NCBI GenBank assembly: GCA_016744575.1 | Contig: JADGEC010000023.1 | Span: forward strand, 1 to 35,636 | Direction: 5' to 3' | Length of the DNA: 35,636 nucleotides | Source: Sulfurimonadaceae bacterium | GTDB taxonomy: Bacteria > Campylobacterota > Campylobacteria > Campylobacterales > Sulfurimonadaceae | Shown here: positions 17,215-24,842 of the stretch, in pieces | Numbering within the stretch: position 1 is the first letter of the stretch | Layout: every line of letters starts with the position of its first letter | Program-made: the position numbers and the translations under genes | The notes under the pieces: model-generated | Databases searched by the model: none | What the model saw: only the letters and a program-made list of their open reading frames with translations | What the model was told of the DNA's origin: nothing

Positions 17215-17889
17215 ATGTTAAGACTTTTGTTAATAATCACTGTTTCGATCTCCATCTGGGCTGACACGCCAAAACTATATTCGAGTCTGGGTGATCTGAT
17301 ATATGATAATATGGAGAGCATCTCCCGACTTGCTGATATCAAGGTGATGTCTAAGCATGATGAATCCATAGCGAGATATATTGGTAACTGTAAGATGGCG
17401 CATAAGCATGGTCTTGCTTTGAATATTGATGATCCAGATGCAAAAGCAGTCAAGAACTATCTTGAGGAGTTGCGGGCTTTGGATAAAGAGAGAATAGCAT
17501 TTATTCAAATATCTGATAGACTGCTCTCAAAGTCGATAGAAGAAGATGACTTGGAGAGTTATAGTGAACTGATAAAGAGTGGAGTGACAGATATAGAGAG
17601 AGATAGTGATAGGATCATAGATTACTACCTGCGTTATCGTAATGAGAACTATCTAGTAGAGGTGGAAGAGCTGATGTTATATAAGGATGAACTAAAAGAT
17701 CGTGAGGATCAGGAAGAGGTAGATCGTCAGTCTCTTTATAAGCGTTACCATCAAGGCCGTATCGATCAGATACATAAGCGGCAGCTGGAGAAGAAAGCGG
17801 CGATGAGAATAGCGATAGATGCTGAACGTGAGAGTGCCAAACGTGAGTTAAATAGAGAACTGGACGAGGAGTTACTCTCTACTCAGTAG
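17215..17889 (+). CDS. Exported helical protein of unknown function, paralogue of the gene at 21033
   Basis: I do not recognise a named family. The 224-residue product starts with a hydrophobic signal sequence (residues 1-16, MLRLLLIITVSISIWA). The rest is almost entirely charged and probably helical, with a Lys/Arg/Glu-rich coiled-coil-like tail from about residue 150. Residues 18-140 align without large gaps to the N-terminal part of the glutaredoxin-domain protein at 21033: PKLYSSLG versus PRLFSRLG, then LEELRALDKE versus LRELQKKHDK. This copy lacks the glutaredoxin domain and has one cysteine. Its 3' end overlaps the convergent bpt gene by 18 nt. A GGAG ribosome site precedes the ATG. Periplasmic location is inferred. 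Confidence 0.75.
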   Translation: MLRLLLIITVSISIWADTPKLYSSLGDLIYDNMESISRLADIKVMSKHDESIARYIGNCKMAHKHGLALNIDDPDAKAVKNYLEELRALDKERIAFIQISDRLLSKSIEEDDLESYSELIKSGVTDIERDSDRIIDYYLRYRNENYLVEVEELMLYKDELKDREDQEEVDRQSLYKRYHQGRIDQIHKRQLEKKAAMRIAIDAERESAKRELNRELDEELLSTQ

Positions 17890-18603
17890 GTTCCATCTTG
17901 GTTCCATCGTCTCTTCCGGCCGAGATTCGAGTATATGAAGTGGATCATAGTCCTTTTTGTAGGCCAGACTCTGACAACCCTCCACATAGTAACCCAGATA
18001 TATCCACTCAAGCCCCTTCTCTCGAGCATACTCGATCTGTCTATAGAGAGAGTAGTGCCCAAGTGAATAGCTGGCGTAATCGGGATCATAATAGAAGTAG
18101 ATAGAGGATATACCATCAGGCAGGATGTCGATGAGATCGACAGCGATAAGTTTGTCATCATCAAAATAGAGTACTTCATATCCGAAGTCACTATGTCCAT
18201 GGACAAAGGACATATAGTAGTTTCTGGCATTGATAGTCTGAGCATCCCAGTCACGCTTAGACTGCATATGATCATGATACCTCTGAAAAAGTTCGAGATG
18301 ATCACGCGTCAATGTCGGATGTTGAACGAGGGTATCAAACTTCCTGCCCTTCTTTAGCACACGTCGGGCAGACTTCGAGAAGTGATAACCGGTAACATCG
18401 ATCTTGACACTTTCACAGGCACTGCACCCACGGCATACTGGACGAAAGAACATATTGCCGAAACGTCGCCACCCTCGTATGACAAGTGAGTGGTAGTACT
18501 TTGTGTCACACTGCTCGAGTATTTTGTAGTGGGTAGTCTGGTCATGGTCATCAAGATAGGAGCACTTCTCATTCAAAGTACACTCTTTTAGCAGCTCATT
18601 CAT
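17872..18603 (-). CDS. bpt: Aspartate/glutamate leucyltransferase (Bpt/Ate family)
   Basis: The enzyme transfers leucine (or arginine) from tRNA to proteins with N-terminal Asp or Glu, marking them for ClpS-ClpAP degradation. The 243-residue protein has the family's N-terminal Cys-containing segment (CSYLDDH), the central FRPVCRGCSACESVKIDV with its Cys cluster (about residues 54-70), and the C-terminal GNAT-like part with SSIYFYYDPDYASYSLGHYSLYRQIEYA and WIYLGYYVEGCQSLAYKKDY. Length is typical. Whether leucine or arginine is used cannot be told by eye; bacterial members are usually the leucyl type. The start is ATG 18601-18603, and the gene is divergent from the cupin gene. Confidence 0.93.
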   Translation of the reverse strand: MNELLKECTLNEKCSYLDDHDQTTHYKILEQCDTKYYHSLVIRGWRRFGNMFFRPVCRGCSACESVKIDVTGYHFSKSARRVLKKGRKFDTLVQHPTLTRDHLELFQRYHDHMQSKRDWDAQTINARNYYMSFVHGHSDFGYEVLYFDDDKLIAVDLIDILPDGISSIYFYYDPDYASYSLGHYSLYRQIEYAREKGLEWIYLGYYVEGCQSLAYKKDYDPLHILESRPEETMEPRWNLLSRE

Positions 18604-18660
18604 GACGCGATTCTAGTGAAAATGCTGTTAATCTGTTATAAAAATAGAGAGATATTTTGT

Positions 18661-18686
18661 TATGATATGATCAATAGAGATAAGGA
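18661..18686 (+). promoter_or_regulatory. Putative promoter and ribosome site of the cupin gene
   Basis: TATGAT occurs at 18661-18666 and again at 18666-18671 within the A/T-rich 89-nt divergent spacer. It is followed by AAGGA (18682-18686) 6 nt before the cupin ATG. The opposite strand has a TATAAC box that could serve bpt. The -35 boxes are unclear on both strands. Confidence 0.4.
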
Positions 18687-18692
18687 CAGGCA

Positions 18693-18998
18693 ATGTTATT
18701 GGCAAATCTACTTGATGATATCAGCTTTGATGATGAAGAGATCGCTATAGCGGAGATAGTTGCCAGCCCCTTTTCAAAAGAGATAAGAATAGCTATGCAA
18801 CGACATCAGGTGATGCGTGACCATGAGAGTAGTCACCCGGTTACGTTTGCTGTCTTGGAAGGGTCGGTGCGGGTCCAGCTTGAGACTGAGGAGAGTGTGA
18901 TGCAAAAAGGAGATATCCTGTTTCTAGAGCGTGATGTGGTCCATCATCTTGAAGCACTTGAAGACACAATACTACGTCTGACTATCTTTATGTGTTGA
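18693..18998 (+). CDS. Small cupin-domain protein
   Basis: A 101-residue single-domain cupin. The first cupin motif is visible as HESSHPVTFAVLEGSV (two His, then Gly) and the second as GDILFLERDVVHHLEAL, with paired His residues, so a metal-binding beta-barrel is likely. There is no signal peptide, so it should be cytoplasmic. Substrate and function cannot be deduced; small cupins serve as sensors, isomerases or dioxygenases. It is convergent with prfB, with only 3 nt between the two stop codons, and divergent from bpt. Confidence 0.8.
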   Translation: MLLANLLDDISFDDEEIAIAEIVASPFSKEIRIAMQRHQVMRDHESSHPVTFAVLEGSVRVQLETEESVMQKGDILFLERDVVHHLEALEDTILRLTIFMC

Positions 18999-19001
18999 CT
19001 A

Positions 19002-20099
19002 TTACCCTCTGTTTTGGGCGATGAGTACCCCTTCGATCATCTTGTCTATATCTCCATCGAGGATGCCGCTGACATTTGAGTAAGCTTCATTAGAGCGATT
19101 GTCCTTGACTTGCTGGTAGGGAGCGAGTACATAAGAGCGGATCTGGTGCCCCCATCCTATATCACTCTTCTCCACACCGTCAAGTTCTGCCTGCTGTCTC
19201 TCCAGTTCCAGTTCGTAAAGACGTGATCGTAGCATCTTCATCGCAGCCGCTTTGTTTTTGTGCTGGGAGCGGTCGTTCTGGCACTGGACGACTACCCCTG
19301 TCTCTATGTGGGTGATGCGGATCGCTGATTCTGTCTTATTGACGTGTTGACCACCGGCACCAGAGGCACGATACGTGTCGATCCGGATATCTTTGTCCTC
19401 TATCTCTATATCGATGTCATCGTCTATCTCTGGTGAGACCATGACGGAAGAGAAAGAGGTGTGGCGTTTTGCGTTGGAGTCAAAGGGTGAGATCCTTACG
19501 AGACGGTGGATACCATTCTCGACTTTAAGATAACCGTAAGCGTTCTCGCCTTTGATGATGATAGTAGCATCTTTGATCCCCGCCTCTTCACCGTTTTGGT
19601 AGTCCATCGTCTCGACAGTGAAGTCGTTACGTTCTGCCCATCGGGTGTACATACGAAGTAGCATGAGTGCCCAATCCTGAGATTCGGTACCACCTGCACC
19701 AGGATGGATGGAGATGATGGCGTTATTACCGTCGTTCTCTCCATTAAGGAGCATCTCGACCTCCATGGTGTTGACCATCTCATCGAGGTCCTCTGCTTCA
19801 CTAAAGAGCATCTCGAGACTCTCATCGTCTTTCTCCTCTTTTGCCATCTCATAAAGATCGGAAGCATCGGTCAGAGTGGTCGCCGCCGAAGAGTATTTTC
19901 CCAGTTTTCGTTCAAGCTGGGTCTTCTCTTTTTGTACGATGGCAGCATGGGCATTATCGTTCCAGAAGTCCTGTGAACTCTCCATGACTTCGATATCATC
20001 TAGGCGTTTTGTGATGACATCAGGTTGTACGACACCGGCGATGTTGTCCATCTTTATCGTCAATGTCTTCAGTAGTTCAGTGTATTCATAATGGTCCAA
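19002..20099 (-). CDS. prfB: Peptide chain release factor 2
   Basis: RF2 recognises UAA and UGA stops and triggers peptide release. The 365-residue protein has the stop-recognition SPF motif (residues 204-206) and the catalytic GGQ (249-251, in [16 protein letters not shown]). The start is a TTG (20097-20099) with GGAG 7 nt upstream. The frame is continuous through the place where E. coli and many other bacteria have the UGA +1 frameshift (near codon 25, around IAGVVQPDV). This copy therefore lacks that autoregulation. It is divergent from panC and convergent with the cupin gene. Confidence 0.97.
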   Translation of the reverse strand: MDHYEYTELLKTLTIKMDNIAGVVQPDVITKRLDDIEVMESSQDFWNDNAHAAIVQKEKTQLERKLGKYSSAATTLTDASDLYEMAKEEKDDESLEMLFSEAEDLDEMVNTMEVEMLLNGENDGNNAIISIHPGAGGTESQDWALMLLRMYTRWAERNDFTVETMDYQNGEEAGIKDATIIIKGENAYGYLKVENGIHRLVRISPFDSNAKRHTSFSSVMVSPEIDDDIDIEIEDKDIRIDTYRASGAGGQHVNKTESAIRITHIETGVVVQCQNDRSQHKNKAAAMKMLRSRLYELELERQQAELDGVEKSDIGWGHQIRSYVLAPYQQVKDNRSNEAYSNVSGILDGDIDKMIEGVLIAQNRG

Positions 20100-20201
20100 A
20101 ACAGGCTCCGTAGTGTATAATTGCGAGAAGAGAACCTCTAAATATGCTTAGATAGTCAGCTTTTGTCAGAGGTGTCATTATATTGTATAGAGGCTTAAAA
20201 G
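20100..20201. promoter_or_regulatory. Divergent prfB/panC promoter region
   Basis: This is a 102-nt divergent spacer. On the minus strand ATTATAC (around 20114-20121) is a -10-like box for prfB, giving a short leader with GGAG before the TTG start. On the plus strand TATATT (20179-20184) is a -10-like box about 18 nt before the panC ATG, with GAGG just upstream of the start. No good -35 boxes are seen. Confidence 0.45.
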
Positions 20202-21023
20202 ATGAAGATCGTCCACACTCCCGATGAACTGAAGATGTTATTAAAAGATGCAAAGGGGAGTGTCGGTTTCGTACCGACCATGGGTGCACTGCACAGCGGC
20301 CATCAGACACTGATATCTGAGGCCAGAAAAGCCAATGATATCGTAGTCGTCTCGATCTTTGTCAACCCTACACAGTTTTTGGAAGGTGAGGATTTAAGTA
20401 GCTATCCAAGACGGGCTGATGCAGATGAGAAGGTGTGCGAACTAAGCGGGGTGGATTACCTCTTTTATCCGGAGGCCAGTTCTATCTATGGGCGTGATGA
20501 AGTGAGCCTTAAAGCACCTGATGTCCGAGGTTATATCCTTGAAGGGACCTCTCGACCGGGACATTTTGACGGTGTCTTGACCGTTGTGATGAAACTGTTG
20601 AACATCGTACGGGCAGATAGAGCCTATTTCGGTCAGAAAGATGCCCAGCAGTTGATGTTGATCCAGGAGATGGTCAGACAGCTGTTCATGGATGTGGATA
20701 TCGTGCCGGTCCAGACGGTACGTGAAGTCGATGGTCTGGCTTTGAGCTCACGTAATGTCTATCTAAGTGCACCTGAGCGTGAAGAGGCACTTAAGATCGC
20801 CAGGTCACTCAAACGTGCCGGTAAACTGGTGATGCAGGATATCCTAAGTGTCGATCGTATCAAGGTGGAGATGCTTGCTGTATTGGAGCCTCTTGAGGTG
20901 GAACATGTCGCTATCGTCGATCGTGCCTTTAACCCACTTGAGACGATCGAGATAGACAACACGATCATCTTAGTCGAAGCTATGGTAGGTAATACGCGGC
21001 TTCTTGACAATATCTGGATATAA
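20202..21023 (+). CDS. panC: Pantothenate synthetase
   Basis: This enzyme condenses pantoate and beta-alanine with ATP to make pantothenate (vitamin B5), the precursor of coenzyme A. The 273-residue protein has PTMGALHSGH (residues 25-34, the HIGH-type nucleotide motif), FVNPTQF (53-59), RPGHFDGVLTVVMKLLNI, FGQKDAQQL and the KMSKS-like LSSRNVYL. Length is typical. It is the first gene after the divergent prfB promoter region. The next gene begins 9 nt downstream and may be co-transcribed, with no obvious functional link. Confidence 0.97.
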   Translation: MKIVHTPDELKMLLKDAKGSVGFVPTMGALHSGHQTLISEARKANDIVVVSIFVNPTQFLEGEDLSSYPRRADADEKVCELSGVDYLFYPEASSIYGRDEVSLKAPDVRGYILEGTSRPGHFDGVLTVVMKLLNIVRADRAYFGQKDAQQLMLIQEMVRQLFMDVDIVPVQTVREVDGLALSSRNVYLSAPEREEALKIARSLKRAGKLVMQDILSVDRIKVEMLAVLEPLEVEHVAIVDRAFNPLETIEIDNTIILVEAMVGNTRLLDNIWI

Positions 21024-21032
21024 AGGGCTTTG

Positions 21033-21782
21033 ATGTTTAGATCACTATTTACGTTATTACTTGCTGTCGTCTTTCTCGGTGCAGCAGAACACCCTCGTCT
21101 CTTCTCCCGACTGGGAACACCCCTGTATGAAGCTGATAAGGCATTTTTGAAGATCGCAAAAGAGGTATCGCTTCAGACAGAGATAGAAGCTTATCATCAA
21201 TACTCAGAGAAGAGTCGATCGGCAGGTCTGGAGATAGAGAGTTCTGAGCTGCCCGAGATCGATGCGATAGAGGCTTATCACAGCTCTCTTAGGGAGCTTC
21301 AAAAAAAACATGATAAGGTCATCGCTTCACTGCAGACAAGATTGCTTCAGGCCATGGATGGTGGGGACTATACTACTTTTCTACTGATGGTAGAGAGCCG
21401 TCTGGACCCTCTTTTTGAAGATGAGATCATGAAAGAACGTAGTGTGCTCTTTTATAGGGAGCATGCCTCATCGCAAGAGAACAGCTATATGCAAAAGATG
21501 GAGGCTGCTCTTCATGAGATGCAGGAGACCCCTGAGAAGAGTAGCATAGCGGCTGACACCTTAGTACTGCTGACAGCATCATGGTGCCGGGCCTGTAAGC
21601 GGGCGAAAGCTTATTTGAATGCGAACCATATTGCTTTTACGGAGTACGATATTGAGACGAGTGGCAAAGGCATGCAGTTATATAAAAAGTATAAGGGTCA
21701 TGCTATCCCGATGATGATAATCGGTGATGAGCACCATACCGGATTTGATCCTGCCTGGATCAAGGAGCGATCGGCTCACTGA
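21033..21782 (+). CDS. Exported protein with C-terminal glutaredoxin-like domain
   Basis: This is a 249-residue protein with a signal sequence (residues 1-18, ending LGAA) and a helical N-terminal domain (about 20-145) homologous to the protein at 17215. The C-terminal glutaredoxin/thioredoxin fold is at about 175-245. The redox motif is C185-R-A-C188 in TASWCRACKRAK, and the cis-proline is P226 in AIPMMIIG. The fold and the export signal suggest a periplasmic thiol-disulfide role, but the partner is unknown. I chose ATG 21033 over the TTG at 21030 because the ribosome site AAAGGG (21022-21027) overlaps the panC stop. The 3' end overlaps the convergent ftsI by 7 nt. Confidence 0.85.
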   Translation: MFRSLFTLLLAVVFLGAAEHPRLFSRLGTPLYEADKAFLKIAKEVSLQTEIEAYHQYSEKSRSAGLEIESSELPEIDAIEAYHSSLRELQKKHDKVIASLQTRLLQAMDGGDYTTFLLMVESRLDPLFEDEIMKERSVLFYREHASSQENSYMQKMEAALHEMQETPEKSSIAADTLVLLTASWCRACKRAKAYLNANHIAFTEYDIETSGKGMQLYKKYKGHAIPMMIIGDEHHTGFDPAWIKERSAH

Positions 21783-23563
21783 TCACCGGTACTTAATGGG
21801 CTGAGATAGCCTTCCTCGGCCATCATATCTACGATGGCTTTAAAGACAGGTACTGCGGTCAGTGAAGCGAAGTGGTTGGCTCTGGGCTGGACTACCGTTA
21901 TGCCAAGCGTATAACGTGCCTGAGGATGTTTGGAAGAGCCTTTAAAGTCGTTGGCGAAACCCATGAACGAGGTGTTGTATTTGTTGACATAACGTCCACG
22001 TTCGACGATATGTGCTGTACCTGTCTTACCACCGACCTGAAGTCCGGGAGTCTTTGCTTTTACACCGGTACCTTTGTTGACCGTCTTTATCAAGATCTGT
22101 TGCATCCGTCGCGCGGTAGCTGATGATATGATCTGAACGGAACTGCTCTTCTCTACAGGTATCTCTCTGCCGAACTCATCTATTAGGGCTGTTGTGATGT
22201 AGGGTGTCTGGATGCGGCCATTGTTATTGAATACGTTATAGGCTTTTAGCAGCTGGAGAAGGTTAGCTCGAATACCATAACCATAGGAGCTCGTTGCCTT
22301 ATATATCTCATCACGCAGTTCACTGATAGAAGGCATAGAGCCAGACCTCTCATAGGGGAGGTCTATACCGCTGCGTTGGGTGAACCCAAAGTCCATAAGT
22401 CCCTGATGGTAGTCGACAGCGTCAAGTTTTTGTGCAAGCTGTGCGATCCCTATATTTGAGGAGTGGACGATGACGTTCTCAGCACTGAGCCAGTCGAACT
22501 TATGCTCATCTGTGATGACCTTTCGTCCAAGCTTATAACGTCCGTTATAGGCGTAGACCAGATCATAAGGGTTTATCAGTTTTCCTTCAAGCAGCAGGGC
22601 GAATATAATGGGTTTTAGGACTGAACCAGGCTCAAAACTGTACTCTATTGCGTTAGCGTTGAGTGCAGGGTAGTCCCTCTTACGGATATGTGTAGGGTCA
22701 AAACGGTTGGAGCTTGCAAGACTGAGTATCTTTCCATCACGTGAGTCCATGACGACGGCCATGATCTCATTAGCTCGAAGATCAGCCTTATACTGGTCAA
22801 GGATCCTCTCGACTTTTATCTGCAGGGTGACAGGGATGCTGATCTTGACTGATAGACCATCGATCGCGTTCTTGGTAAAGCTCTTCTTGTTTAGGATCAG
22901 ATAGTTGTTCACATCCCTTGGAGCAGACTGTTTACCATTTTGACGGGCACTTAACTCTTCATCATAATATTTCTCAAGACCTTTGATACCGGTAGTCTTG
23001 GTATAGCCATCGTCATCATCGGTCTTTCTGGGGTAACCTACAACGGGTGTCAACAGGTCGCTATAGGGGTATTCTCTGGCTTCGCCACTCTCAAGGACTG
23101 AGAGGCCATGCAGGTAACTGCGACCACTCTTATCGGTAAATTCGATAAAGACTCCCATCCTACGAAGTTCAAAGGCGAGGGTCTTAAGATACTGTGCTGA
23201 TTTTGGTCCGATATGATAGCTGAGTACTACTGAGCCATCACCTGCTTTGAGTCGTTTACGGATCTCTTTTGCCTCTATACCACTATAGATACTAAAGAGT
23301 TGGATGAAAAGATCGCGTTTTTTTGGATCGATACTGTGGGTATTGACGACAGCCTTATAGAGTTTCTGTGTGGACGCGATATGAAATCCATCAGCACTGA
23401 TGATACTCCCACGTTTTGCTTTGATACTCTCAGAGGTATAGAGTGAAGGAATATGGCGCTGTTTTACGGCAGTCATCAGCATGACACTTAAGAATATGAT
23501 AAAACCCAACACCAGTAGGGCGAAGAGCAGAAATATCTTTTTGGATTTATTTTGGTTGGTCAT
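21776..23563 (-). CDS. ftsI: Class B penicillin-binding protein, FtsI/PBP3-like transpeptidase
   Basis: This is a septal peptidoglycan transpeptidase. The 595-residue protein has an N-terminal membrane anchor (about residues 10-32), the PBP dimerisation domain (AKRGSIISADGFHIA at 49-63), and a transpeptidase domain with the active-site S314-VLK, SSN (368-370) and KTG (513-515, in GGKTGTAHI). I start it at ATG 23563 because AAAGAG lies just upstream; the 15 extra upstream codons look non-native. A class B PBP next to flgBC-fliE is known in Campylobacter, and ftsW-murG lie nearby. Here a plus-strand gene separates it from fliE, so it needs its own promoter. FtsI rather than PBP2 is the more likely assignment. 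Confidence 0.9.
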   Translation of the reverse strand: MTNQNKSKKIFLLFALLVLGFIIFLSVMLMTAVKQRHIPSLYTSESIKAKRGSIISADGFHIASTQKLYKAVVNTHSIDPKKRDLFIQLFSIYSGIEAKEIRKRLKAGDGSVVLSYHIGPKSAQYLKTLAFELRRMGVFIEFTDKSGRSYLHGLSVLESGEAREYPYSDLLTPVVGYPRKTDDDDGYTKTTGIKGLEKYYDEELSARQNGKQSAPRDVNNYLILNKKSFTKNAIDGLSVKISIPVTLQIKVERILDQYKADLRANEIMAVVMDSRDGKILSLASSNRFDPTHIRKRDYPALNANAIEYSFEPGSVLKPIIFALLLEGKLINPYDLVYAYNGRYKLGRKVITDEHKFDWLSAENVIVHSSNIGIAQLAQKLDAVDYHQGLMDFGFTQRSGIDLPYERSGSMPSISELRDEIYKATSSYGYGIRANLLQLLKAYNVFNNNGRIQTPYITTALIDEFGREIPVEKSSSVQIISSATARRMQQILIKTVNKGTGVKAKTPGLQVGGKTGTAHIVERGRYVNKYNTSFMGFANDFKGSSKHPQARYTLGITVVQPRANHFASLTAVPVFKAIVDMMAEEGYLSPLSTGDQ

Positions 23564-23598
23564 AGTCTCTTTACGTAGATAACAAAATATTGTTGCTA

Positions 23599-23604
23599 AT
23601 AATA
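23599..23604 (-). promoter_or_regulatory. Outward -10-like box at left end of the element, toward ftsI
   Basis: On the minus strand the element edge reads TATTAT, 36 nt before the ftsI ATG. That gives a plausible leader with the AAAGAG ribosome site. No clear -35 is seen. A matching box, TATAAT (23863-23868), points outward at the other end. Confidence 0.35.
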
Positions 23605-23865
23605 CCAATCCTCATTAAGGGGTGCTACTTTAAACGACCATAGTGTGTTAGAGTGTGAGGCAGGAGTCGGCAGGAGCTACTGGTAGCTTCAAGGACTTCT
23701 AACGAAGCAATATGACACACTATGGTCGCCCTTCGGGTAAAAGATAAGCCATCATCTACTTCGTTAGGCCTTATTGGATTAACCAGTTAGTCCTGCAAAG
23801 ACCTGCCTTGTAGCTAATAGCTTATCTCTTAATTTAAAGCAGTACTCCTTAACGGGGGTTGGTAT
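23602..23865. mobile_element. MITE-like palindromic element with terminal inverted repeats
   Basis: The left end (ATACCAATCCTCATTAAGG...) and the reverse complement of the right end (ATACCAACCCCCGTTAAGG...) match over about 33 bp with seven differences. AATA occurs directly outside both ends (23598-23601 and 23866-23869), a possible 4-bp target duplication. Inside, CGACCATAGTGTGT (23635-23648) is perfectly complementary to ACACACTATGGTCG (23715-23728), CTAACGAAG pairs with CTTCGTTAG, and AGATAAGC pairs with GCTTATCT. It has no ORF of note and no transposase, so it would be non-autonomous. A structured non-coding RNA is the alternative. It fills most of the 392-nt spacer between ftsI and the next gene. 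Confidence 0.65.
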
Positions 23866-23930
23866 AATACCTTCTGTTGATTGTCAGAAGTGTAACGCTT
23901 ATTGCATTAGAGGGTGGTAAATGGTATAGT
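23863..23930 (+). promoter_or_regulatory. Candidate -10 boxes upstream of the exported-protein gene
   Basis: TATAAT spans the right edge of the palindromic element (23863-23868). A second -10-like box, TATAGT, lies at 23925-23930, about 26 nt before the ATG at 23956. Either could drive the downstream gene. The closer one gives the shorter, more usual leader. Confidence 0.4.
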
Positions 23931-23955
23931 ATTTTAAAACTTTTGGAGTACGCTT

Positions 23956-24786
23956 ATGAAGCGATCACTGCAGCTCTTCTTACTCTTGGTAACGGTCACG
24001 CTTTTTGCTGTCGAACTCGAGCGCGGTCATACCTATAGTGGACCGTTGAAACTGACGGCAAAGTCACTGGGTGTCGGACTGGGATTACCAAATGGATGGC
24101 ATGCAGAACTACCTACAGGTGGAGGGATGCGATTGAGCAGGGAAGACAGTGCAATACGTATGGATATCCATGCACAGGAGTTCGAACCTCATGATGCTAT
24201 AAAGTACCTCTCCCTGCCGGTTCAGTTTCGGTCGACACTGATGCTTTTCCCTGAAAAACGTATTGTACGACTCTCTACGACAAAGTATCGTAGAAGTTAC
24301 AATGTGCAGGGAGGCAAAGAGAGTGCACTGCTCTATATCGTGTTGGGACCGCAGGGACGGGCTGCAGTCTTGACCGGTGTGGCTCCTCCAGAAGAGTTGA
24401 CGGCGATGCGAAATAGTATGCTCTCTATCGCTAATACGATCACTTTCACGCAGATAAAACCTCCGGCTGAGATGGCTGGTACCCTTAGAAAAAAGATAGC
24501 TGGAGGACACTACATCTATTATGAGACTCTCGATGGACATAATGAAAAAAGAGAGATCTGGCTTTGCAGTGAAGGAAAGTTTGTCTTAAAAGAAGCACGG
24601 GCTATCGCTTCAAACACATCGACGATATCGATGACATATCAGGGAATATGGCATGTCAAGAAAGAGGAATTGATACTTCAGTTTGTCGATGGATCGCAAA
24701 AGAGCATGACACTGCATCAGGTGGACAACGTGCTCTTCTTTGGCGAACAGCGTACATACCCTATGAGAAATGGGGTGTGCCGATAG
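23956..24786 (+). CDS. Exported protein of unknown function
   Basis: I do not recognise a named family. The 276-residue product has a signal sequence (about residues 1-18, LFLLLVTVTLFA) and then a globular part that looks beta-rich. A first half (to about residue 165) contains GLPNGWHAELPTGGGMRL and NSMLSIANTITF. A second half contains REIWLCSEGKFVLKEA, SMTYQGIWHVKKEELILQFVDG and FFGEQRTYPM, reminiscent of small lipocalin-like stress domains, though this is only an impression. There are two cysteines (WLCSEG and the C-terminal NGVCR). It stands alone on the plus strand, between ftsI and fliE on the minus strand, next to a MITE-like element, which suggests insertion into an older cluster. Confidence 0.75.
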   Translation: MKRSLQLFLLLVTVTLFAVELERGHTYSGPLKLTAKSLGVGLGLPNGWHAELPTGGGMRLSREDSAIRMDIHAQEFEPHDAIKYLSLPVQFRSTLMLFPEKRIVRLSTTKYRRSYNVQGGKESALLYIVLGPQGRAAVLTGVAPPEELTAMRNSMLSIANTITFTQIKPPAEMAGTLRKKIAGGHYIYYETLDGHNEKREIWLCSEGKFVLKEARAIASNTSTISMTYQGIWHVKKEELILQFVDGSQKSMTLHQVDNVLFFGEQRTYPMRNGVCR

Positions 24787-24812
24787 GTACTCAGAGATAG
24801 GTCTGAGTACCT
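24785..24812. terminator. Hairpin between the exported-protein gene and fliE
   Basis: AGGTACTCAGA (24785-24795) and TCTGAGTACCT (24802-24812) form eleven perfect pairs around a six-base loop and overlap the stop codon at 24784-24786. The site lies between convergent genes and could stop transcription from either side. Neither flank has a strong T-run. Confidence 0.6.
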
Positions 24813-24842
24813 GTTCGTCTGGCGTCTTAATAGTAGCTACAT

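Noticed and set aside
23564-23608. N-terminal extension of the penicillin-binding protein
   Set aside because: The 15 codons reach into the edge of the palindromic element. ATG 23563 has a good ribosome site and gives a normal membrane-anchor start.
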